Source: JBEEMU01 sp043778315 (lineage in GTDB: Bacteria > Bacteroidota > Bacteroidia > Chitinophagales > Saprospiraceae). From it: 8,630 nucleotides of DNA. Under the pieces are notes generated by a model. The model had not been told where the DNA came from. It saw nothing but the letters and a program-made list of their open reading frames with translations, and made no database searches. Position numbers and translations under genes: made by a program. Below are positions 1 through 6,193 of this stretch, in pieces; the first letter of the stretch is position 1, and each line of letters opens with the position of its first letter. The stretch spans positions 1 through 8,630 of the forward strand of contig JAYWGJ010000091.1 in the NCBI GenBank assembly GCA_043778315.1, given 5' to 3'.

Positions 1-3000
1 CCGTAGTATTAGACCCTGCGCTTATCGCGCCAGTATTAGCTAACGCTACTTATTGTGTGGGTGCTACCGCAACCGCGCTTGACGCAGCGACAACAAACGC
101 GACTACTTACTTATGGAGTGATGCAGGTGCTACGGCAACTGCTATGTTCACGCCAAGTACCGTAACCGCAGCAGTAACAACTTACACAGTGACGGTATCG
201 GCGACAGGTTCGACTTGTCCAGCAGTAACGGCTTCGGCGGTTATCACGGTCAATGCGCCAATCACCGCGCCAGTATTGGCTAACGCTACTTATTGTGTGG
301 GTGGAACGGCTACTGCGCTTGACGCAACAGTAGCAACCGCAACGGCTTACTTATGGAGTGATGCAGGAGCTACGGCAACGGCAATGTTTACGCCAAGTAC
401 CGCAACAGCAGCAGTGACTACCTATACCGTAACGGTGACAGCACCAATCGGTTGCCCTACGGCAACTGCAAGTGCAACTATCACAGTAAATGCGCCGCTT
501 ATCGCGCCAGTATTAACAGCAGCTACTTATTGTATCGGTGCAACAGCAACCGCACTTGATGCAACGACAGCTAATGCAACGGCTTACTTATGGAGTGATG
601 CAGGAGCTACGGCAACTGCTACGTTCACGCCAACTACCGCAGCAGCAGCAGTAACTACCTATACGGTAACGGTATCCGCACCCGCTTCGGGTTGTCCAGC
701 AGTGACGGCTTCGGCAGTTATCACGGTCAATGCGCCAATCACCGCGCCAGTATTAGCGTCGGCTACTTATTGCCAAAATGCAAGTCCTGTTACTGCGCTT
801 GACGCAACAACAGCAGGCGCAACGGCTTACGCATGGACAGGTGGTACTACTGCCGCTACGTTCACGCCAGGTACCGCAACCGCAGCAGTAACTACTTATA
901 CAGTAACGGTGACAGCACCAATGGGCTGCCCTAACGTAACTGCAAGTGCAACTATCACGGTTAATGCAGCACCTACGCAAACTTTGGCTCCTGCAACGCA
1001 GGCTATTTGTTCGGGTAGTGCGATGACGCAGATAAATATTACTCCAGCCGTTACATTAACGACAACCAGTATGCCTCTAATTGCGCCACCATTGACACCC
1101 ACTACAGCAGCGTTATTTAATTGGAATGGTTCGTTTTTTGATTTAACTAATAATGGTAGTGTACCATTAACGATTGTTTCGATAGCACCTTTGGTGGGTG
1201 TAACACCTACAGCGGGCGGTACAGCAGCCTATACGTTGTACGCTACAACAACGCCGGGTCAAACACAAGCGACGAATAATACAACGGCAGCAAACTGGAC
1301 AGCTCTAACAGCCTTTACAGTGACGTTGCCAACTAGTGGTACTTTTAGTTTAACAAATCCAGTGACTTTAGCAACTCCGATAATACTGGCTCCGGGCGAG
1401 TCGCGTGGTTTCTACTTTGCTTCTGGTAACGCAATAACTCGTGTAAGAGCCTATACAACCGCAGGTGGTACTGTTGCTCAAAACTGGGCTGGACCGACTA
1501 CATTTACTACGGGTAGTTTAACCTATACGGCAGGAAATGCGAATACGGGCACCACCAATTTTGCAAGTATTTTTGCAGGTGGCAACCAGGTTCTTCGTGG
1601 AAACAGTACATCTTCGCCAAATAATTTTATTGTTTATACCACAGGTACAACTTTAGCTTGGACCCGTGACAACACAACTAATATCACAGGTACAGGCACA
1701 AGTGCAGGTGCGAGTGGTAATACGTTCCCGCTTAACGCGAATTTTGTAAACAATACGACCACGTCGCAAACGACTATTTACACGCTTACCGCAACAGGTT
1801 TGAACGGCTGTACAGCTACTTCAACTGCGGCAGTTACTGTAAATGTATCAGCGACGGTTAATCCAGGTGTAAGTCAACAAATTTGTGCAGGTTCAACCGC
1901 TACTTTGGCAGGTTCGTTTGGTGGCTCGGCAACGACCGCTACATGGACAACCGCAGGTTCGGGTACTTTTGGCTCTACGGGTACAGGTACTTCTACTTTA
2001 TTGACTGATGTTTATACGCCAAGTGCAGCAGACATAGCGGCAGGTTCGGCAGTATTGACGCTTACCTCCGACGCGCCAGCAGGCGGTGGCGGTTGTACAG
2101 CAGCAGCCGTACCGATTACTATTTCTATCAGCAGCGCGCCTACGGGAACTGACTATACTGCCTGCCAGGGTGCAGCAGCGATTGCAGGACAAGGTTTAGG
2201 CGCGACGGGTTCTACTTGTGGACCAGCAGTTGTTGGACCGTTTGTAGGTTCATTGACCGCAAGCGACCCACTTTGGGTACGCCCTAATGTTGTAGCAAGC
2301 ACAGGTAGCTCTACCGTTAGTGCTACGTTGCCAACAGGTGTTGCCAACGGTACAGCAGTACGCTACGATACTTATACCTTTATTGCGCCGCTTTCAGGCA
2401 GCTATACTTTTGTGGGTAATTCTACTGGTTTAGATGGTTTTGGTGTGTTGTATAGTGGCGCGTTTAGCGCAGCAGCACCATTGACTAATGCGATAGCAGG
2501 TAGCGATGATACTGGTGGAGTAGGAGCAGCATACAATAACGACCCTATTATTACAGCAACCTTAGTAGGGGGTCAGTCTTATACTTATGTGATGACGAGC
2601 TGGGATAATGGCGGTTTGGGTAACTACCAAATCGTGATGACGGCTTCGCCTTCGGGTACATTAGGCTGGTACACTGCGGCTACGGGTGGTGCGCAAATCG
2701 GTGCAGGGGCAACCTTTAATCCGATTGGTGCAGCAGGTTCGGGCATTACTACCGCTACTGCGCCAGGTAACTACACGTTCTATGCAGGTTGTGGCGGTGC
2801 GCCTTGTCGCACACCAATTGTATTAACTATTTCGGCTGCGCCGATTGCGAATGCAGGAGTAGATGCGAGTGTTTGTGCGAATGCAACTTATACCTTAGCA
2901 GGTGCATTTATTGGCGGTAACGCTACAGCGCAAACGTGGGCAACAAGCGGCTCAGGTACATTTGACAATACGGCAGCATTAAATGCAGTATATACGCCAA

Positions 3001-4889
3001 GTGCAGCAGATGCAACGGCAGGTACAGTTACTTTGACGCTTACCGCAACGAACGGCGTGTCAGGTGCTTGTAGCTCGGCGAGCGACGCGATGGTATTGAC
3101 AATTACACCAATACCAACTGTCACGCCATATACAGTATGTAAAGACGCAGTTGTTCCAGCAGGACAAGGCTTAGGCTCTTCTTGTGCGTCGGGTGTTTTA
3201 GATGCAGGGGTCGCGACGGTTAATTTCAATGTTACTGCGCAACCAACGGAAATTAGTTCTACAAATTTAGCCTTTGCGGGTCCTTATAGCGCAGTCGCAA
3301 CAGCAACTATGGCAGCTTTGCCAGCAGGAGCGGTAGTGACAGGTGCGACTTTGACTTACAACGGAATCGAGGCATTAACTAACGCTTGGCAATCAGATGT
3401 TTCCCTTGGTTTACAAGGCGCAGCAGTGGTAGCACCAGCTATTTCTTCGCAATTTGTAGGCAATATAACGGGTAACGTAGCAGGTATATTTAACTTTACG
3501 CGGACTATTCCAGCAGCGAGTATTCCTACCGCAGGCGGCGCGATTACGTTAAATTACTGGGATTACTTCAATGACAATGCAGGTGCAGAGCAAACGTTCC
3601 CTATCGGGGCAACTGCTGCAACATTGACCATCAACTACTCGCTTCCTGCATCGCCACAATGGTTTGCAGCAGCAACAGGCGGAGCAGCATTGGCAACAGG
3701 AACAACGTTTGACCCTACGTCGGCAGGTTACACTACCGCAACTGCAGGTACAACTACGTTTTATGCACAATGTGGTGCAAACGGTTGTCGGACACCAGTT
3801 GTGTTTACGGTTAATCCGTTACCTGTATCGGGTGGAGGTGTTACTTATGCAGACGGTTCAGGTAACATACCAGCTTGTTTCTCATCGGCTACTAATGGTG
3901 GTAATGTGTTCAACACTTCATTTAGCAACGAATGCGCGCCTTCATTGGCAGCACCTATCGCGGCTCGTGGACCAGGCGGACAGACAGGCGGTAATAGCAA
4001 CGTATTGGCAGCATGTAGTTCTACTATGCAAAATAACGTTACTTTCTACACCGTACAGTGTGACCCAAGTGGTGGTATATTAGACCTTACGCTCGGATTA
4101 ATTTCAACTTCGGCTGTATTGACCCGCTTACAAGCGGCAGTATATGGACCGTTTGCGAACGCTTGTCCGACGCTAAGTACTTCTACACCAGTAGAGTGTA
4201 TAGATATTGCTAATCCGACAACGGCTACGCCAGCCACTACATTTAGCATTCCAGGTGCGCCTGCAAGCGGTGTGTATATCGTGGCAGTGAGTACCACAGG
4301 CGGTTCGGCTACGTTCGCGTTAGGAGGTACAAACACAGCGTTACCAGTAGAATTACTAGCATTTACAGGTGTGATTAATGGTAAAGTGAACGACTTGAAA
4401 TGGAGTACAGCTACGGAACGTAATGTAGCTAAATTCATCGTAGAGCGTTCTACTAATGGTACTGACTTTGCCGAAATCGGTAAAGTTGCGCCAACCAATA
4501 CCACATTGCAACACGCTTACAGCTATACTGACAACAATCCATCTACGCGCGCTTACTACCGTTTGCGTATGTTGGATAACGACGGTACTTACAAATTCTC
4601 TAATATAGTGGAATTAGTGCGCCGCTCGGGTAGTTTCAATGTAGCGAATGTGTATCCAAACCCTACGCATAGCGGCGTATTTGTAGAGTACGAAGTAGAA
4701 GCAGCTTCTACCGTGAACTTTACAGTGACTAACGCTTTGGGTCAGGTAGTAGGTACGTTGAAAGTAGAGGCAGGTAAAGGATTTAATACACAACCTATCG
4801 ACTTAGGCGATTTTGCAGCAGGTGTTTACCTCATACAAATCGACAAAAACGGCAGCGAGCGTATTGTCCGCAAAGTAGTGAAAAACTAA
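1..4889 (+). CDS. Giant T9SS-secreted adhesin-like repeat protein (5' partial)
   Basis: The frame is open from the left edge (first full codon at 3) to the TAA at 4887-4889, giving 1628 visible residues; below, residue n starts at nucleotide 3n. The GTG at 57 is an internal Val of a repeat, so the true start and signal peptide lie upstream. Modules in order: four Ig/PKD-like repeats (9-322); a PKD-like domain starting at ICSGSAMTQ (335) and resuming at about 541-615, with a beta-sandwich-like segment between; PKD-like (616-711), variable domain (about 735-887) and Ig-like WYTAATGGA segment (888-945); the same order again (946-1274); a further sandwich-like region (1275-1446); an FN3-like segment beginning LPVELLAF (1447-1539); and a T9SS type A sorting domain (about 1547-1628). 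No enzymatic domain is visible. Established knowledge: such Bacteroidota proteins are exported by T9SS and anchored or released at the surface. An adhesin or gliding-type role is inference. Composition is extremely Ala/Thr/Val/Gly-rich. Confidence 0.93.
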   Translation, partial: VVLDPALIAPVLANATYCVGATATALDAATTNATTYLWSDAGATATAMFTPSTVTAAVTTYTVTVSATGSTCPAVTASAVITVNAPITAPVLANATYCVGGTATALDATVATATAYLWSDAGATATAMFTPSTATAAVTTYTVTVTAPIGCPTATASATITVNAPLIAPVLTAATYCIGATATALDATTANATAYLWSDAGATATATFTPTTAAAAVTTYTVTVSAPASGCPAVTASAVITVNAPITAPVLASATYCQNASPVTALDATTAGATAYAWTGGTTAATFTPGTATAAVTTYTVTVTAPMGCPNVTASATITVNAAPTQTLAPATQAICSGSAMTQINITPAVTLTTTSMPLIAPPLTPTTAALFNWNGSFFDLTNNGSVPLTIVSIAPLVGVTPTAGGTAAYTLYATTTPGQTQATNNTTAANWTALTAFTVTLPTSGTFSLTNPVTLATPIILAPGESRGFYFASGNAITRVRAYTTAGGTVAQNWAGPTTFTTGSLTYTAGNANTGTTNFASIFAGGNQVLRGNSTSSPNNFIVYTTGTTLAWTRDNTTNITGTGTSAGASGNTFPLNANFVNNTTTSQTTIYTLTATGLNGCTATSTAAVTVNVSATVNPGVSQQICAGSTATLAGSFGGSATTATWTTAGSGTFGSTGTGTSTLLTDVYTPSAADIAAGSAVLTLTSDAPAGGGGCTAAAVPITISISSAPTGTDYTACQGAAAIAGQGLGATGSTCGPAVVGPFVGSLTASDPLWVRPNVVASTGSSTVSATLPTGVANGTAVRYDTYTFIAPLSGSYTFVGNSTGLDGFGVLYSGAFSAAAPLTNAIAGSDDTGGVGAAYNNDPIITATLVGGQSYTYVMTSWDNGGLGNYQIVMTASPSGTLGWYTAATGGAQIGAGATFNPIGAAGSGITTATAPGNYTFYAGCGGAPCRTPIVLTISAAPIANAGVDASVCANATYTLAGAFIGGNATAQTWATSGSGTFDNTAALNAVYTPSAADATAGTVTLTLTATNGVSGACSSASDAMVLTITPIPTVTPYTVCKDAVVPAGQGLGSSCASGVLDAGVATVNFNVTAQPTEISSTNLAFAGPYSAVATATMAALPAGAVVTGATLTYNGIEALTNAWQSDVSLGLQGAAVVAPAISSQFVGNITGNVAGIFNFTRTIPAASIPTAGGAITLNYWDYFNDNAGAEQTFPIGATAATLTINYSLPASPQWFAAATGGAALATGTTFDPTSAGYTTATAGTTTFYAQCGANGCRTPVVFTVNPLPVSGGGVTYADGSGNIPACFSSATNGGNVFNTSFSNECAPSLAAPIAARGPGGQTGGNSNVLAACSSTMQNNVTFYTVQCDPSGGILDLTLGLISTSAVLTRLQAAVYGPFANACPTLSTSTPVECIDIANPTTATPATTFSIPGAPASGVYIVAVSTTGGSATFALGGTNTALPVELLAFTGVINGKVNDLKWSTATERNVAKFIVERSTNGTDFAEIGKVAPTNTTLQHAYSYTDNNPSTRAYYRLRMLDNDGTYKFSNIVELVRRSGSFNVANVYPNPTHSGVFVEYEVEAASTVNFTVTNALGQVVGTLKVEAGKGFNTQPIDLGDFAAGVYLIQIDKNGSERIVRKVVKN
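27..971 (+). repeat. Four tandem ~80-residue Ig/PKD-like repeats
   Basis: Units begin at the Ala-Pro-Val-Leu codons at 27, 267, 504 and 744, so they are 240, 237, 240 and about 228 bp long, all in frame. Each follows the pattern APVL..ATYC, then a LDA motif, Y(L/A)W, FTP, TTYTVTV, CP and ITVNA. Each unit has two Cys at a steady distance: residues 18/72, 98/151, 177/231 and 257/309 of the visible protein. A disulfide across the sandwich is inferred from this spacing. The conserved Trp after the LDA motif fits the Ig/PKD-like folds common in Bacteroidota surface proteins. Units 1-3 share a 22-bp identical stretch at 106-127, 346-367 and 583-604. Unit 4 lacks the SDAGATAT segment and has a shorter TGGTTAA stretch instead. 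The residues before unit 1 (VVLDPALIAP) do not match the usual ITVNAP junction, so the array may begin here, but the edge prevents certainty. Confidence 0.93.
1848..3824 (+). repeat. Duplicated ~330-residue super-module with unlike central domains
   Basis: Copy 1 spans 1848-2837 (330 residues) and copy 2 spans 2838-3824 (329 residues). Both start with a PKD-like domain (shared motifs NxGV, C(A/x)xxxTLAG(S/A)F, SGTF, YTPSAAD, TLT). Next comes a short Cys-containing linker (YTACQ / YTVCK followed by AGQGLG). A central domain of about 150 residues follows, and each copy ends in an Ig-like segment (GWYTAATGGA / QWFAAATGGA ... TFYA(G/Q)C ... CRTP). A 20-bp stretch coding YTPSAAD is identical at 2013-2032 and 2991-3010. 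The central domains look unrelated: copy 1 contains a Gly/Asp/Asn-rich segment around GLDGFGVLYSG, while copy 2 contains ALTNAWQSDVSLGLQG and NYWDYFND. Confidence 0.8.
4641..4886 (+). other. T9SS type A C-terminal sorting domain of the giant protein
   Basis: The last ~80 residues start VANVYPNPT and continue with beta-strand patterns, an NALGQVV motif and GVYLIQI, ending in a basic tail (ERIVRKVVKN). This is the classic order of the type A sorting domain (TIGR04183 family by recall). It directs export by the type IX system and is normally removed during secretion. It directly follows an FN3-like segment, a common arrangement in these proteins. Confidence 0.93.
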
Positions 4890-4955
4890 TCTTACGGATT
4901 AGAATAGTAGTTAAACTGGCGTATTTTTATGTAATTTTAATTATTATTGAATAAT

Positions 4956-4995
4956 AAAAAGGCAGTCGGACGGGTTCGTTCGGCTGCCTTTTTTT
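4956..4995 (+). terminator. Rho-independent terminator after the giant gene
   Basis: A 12-bp stem (4961-4972 with 4977-4988; two G-T wobbles) closes a 4-base loop (GGTT) and is followed by seven T at 4989-4995. Five A at 4956-4960 can extend the stem, so it might also work on the opposite strand. It lies about 70 bp past the stop codon and separates the adhesin gene from the remnant downstream. Confidence 0.9.
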
Positions 4996-5049
4996 GTTTT
5001 TGTAAAATGATGGGGGATATTAGTGTGTAATGGTGCGGTCGGGGCGTAA

Positions 5050-6049
5050 TGCTTACGCCATATACTATCTATGGGTAAGCATAGTGTACTATGGAAAGAC
5101 TTTGGTTTTACTAACGATAATGGCAATATTGGCGCAACAAATATATTCCCAGACATTTCTATTGGTGATTCAATTTATGTGGAAGTGCGAGGCTATCAAT
5201 CAGAGTATTTTGCTGTCGCAGAAGAAAATATCAATCAAGGCACTATCACGCTCCCGCTTTCTTGTTTTTATGATAGTTACATCATTATAAATCCAACTAT
5301 TCGCCCATACATTAATGGTGTAGAAAATGTCAACGGTTTTGTGACACAACCTAACATTTAGTCAAGCATAAATCCAGAAAATCATACAGATTTCCAAACA
5401 CCTACTTATTCGGAATTAGGGGTCACCTGGAATAATTATTAAAGTATGTTTGATAGGATAAACCTAACCTTACAACCAGGGTGGAACGCAATTACAGTAC
5501 GCTATACCAATGCTTTAGATACACTAACTTACACACAAAATATATTGTATATTAGTGCCGATAGTATTGCATCGCAAATGTATCCAGTAACGATACTCGG
5601 AAATACGGCAAATAGTGGTGTGAAATGTTATTTGAATGGTTCGCCACAAACGTATTTGACCCAATACACAGCGTATTATACAAGTTCCGACAGGTACACA
5701 TACTTTTACGTTTACGAAAACGGGCTATCAAAACATCGTCGTAACCACCGAACAAGACATAACGATTAACCTAAATTGGCAATTGGTTGGTACGGAAATG
5801 AATAATGTAAATAAATTAGAATTGAGCGTATTTCCTAATCCCACCACAGGTATTTTCACCCTACAAATAAATCACTACGAGCAAGGCAGTTTATTCATCT
5901 CAAACGCACTCGGTCAAACTATACAACAACAATCAATTACAAGTAGCCGTGTAGAACTCAACCTAAGCGAACAAGCATCAGGCGTGTACTTCATCAGAAT
6001 AAAAACCGCCGAAGGCGAAGCCATCCAAAAGTTGATATTACAAAAATAG
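5050..6049 (+). pseudogene. Decayed T9SS-sorted secreted protein gene
   Basis: Three reading-frame pieces join into one protein of about 330 residues. The frame of 5050-5358 (WKDFGFTNDNGNIGATN..., GDSIYVEVRGYQ) is stopped by TAG at 5359-5361. The same frame continues (SSINPENHTDF...) to TAA at 5440-5442, and again from 5443 (INLTLQPGWNAITVRYTN) to about 5688. There the sense moves to the next frame, consistent with one surplus base near 5689: ...YTSS joins TGTHTFTFTKTGYQNIVV, then a T9SS type A sorting domain (VFPNPTTG at 5828, NALGQT, GVYFIRI) ending with TAG at 6047-6049. No signal peptide or plausible start is visible; the in-frame TAA at 5047-5049 bounds it and the ATG at 5071 is probably an internal Met. 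The beta-rich segments resemble PEGA-like or carboxypeptidase-regulatory-like repeats in secreted Bacteroidota proteins, which is inference. The region looks more AT-rich than the adhesin gene. Alternatives are assembly errors or three short real ORFs; the join of sense across all three breaks argues for one broken gene. Confidence 0.82.
5051..5093. repeat. Overlapping small inverted repeats at the edge of the decayed gene
   Basis: GCTTACGCCATA (5051-5062) is nearly complementary to TATGGGTAAGC (5070-5080), with one unpaired base. A perfect 6-bp inverted repeat, CATAGT/ACTATG with a 2-base centre, follows at 5080-5093. The signal sits where recognisable coding sequence of the remnant begins. 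No function is assigned; short inverted repeats of this size can arise by chance. Confidence 0.35.
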
Positions 6050-6062
6050 CGTTATTACAAAA

Positions 6063-6103
6063 AAAACCTGTACATCTCCCCGATGTGCAGGTTTTACTTT
6101 TTT
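6063..6103 (+). terminator. Rho-independent terminator after the T9SS remnant
   Basis: A 14-bp stem (6063-6076 with 6082-6095; one T-G wobble) closes a 5-base loop (TCCCC). It begins with an A tract and is followed by AC and six T at 6098-6103. It lies 14 bp past the stop of the remnant and isolates the downstream helicase-like gene from read-through. The strong hairpin survives although the gene before it is broken. Confidence 0.9.
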
Positions 6104-6154
6104 ATCTAATAGCTAAAAATCCAAAAAAATTACCAAATTTACCTCAAAAAAACT

Positions 6155-6162
6155 TACCTTTA
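6155..6162 (+). promoter_or_regulatory. Possible Bacteroidota -7 box for the helicase-like gene
   Basis: TACCTTTA matches the Bacteroidota -7 consensus (TAnnTTTG, from established knowledge) at all but the last base and lies 31 bp before the ATG at 6194. No good -33 TTTG element is seen at the usual distance, so this is weak. A promoter somewhere in 6104-6193 is expected, because a strong terminator stands immediately upstream. Confidence 0.25.
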
Positions 6163-6193
6163 CCACAGAATTAATACTAAAAAGCAGTAAAAG

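Noticed and set aside
57..59. GTG at 57 as the start of the giant protein
   Set aside because: The frame is open to the left edge and this GTG codes a Val inside a conserved repeat motif (TYCVG), so it is not a start.
3664..4083. A 139-codon Gln-rich + strand ORF inside the giant gene
   Set aside because: It is an out-of-frame reading of GCA/ACA-rich codons of the adhesin; no family resemblance and no start signals.
4046..4504. A 152-codon antisense ORF, and other antisense ORFs opposite the adhesin (for example 2888-3229)
   Set aside because: The Ala/Thr-rich coding strand yields few stops in the complementary frames; the predicted proteins are low-complexity mirrors with no recognisable domains.
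5030..5290. An 86-codon + strand ORF with a hydrophobic start, possibly a small membrane protein
   Set aside because: It overlaps the frame that carries the sense of the T9SS remnant (GDSIYVEVRGYQ), and its hydrophobic part results from frame-shifted AT-rich codons.
5685..5702. Programmed frameshifting at the break in the remnant
   Set aside because: No slippery homopolymer or heptamer is present at the shift, and two nonsense codons lie upstream in the same frame, so simple decay fits better.
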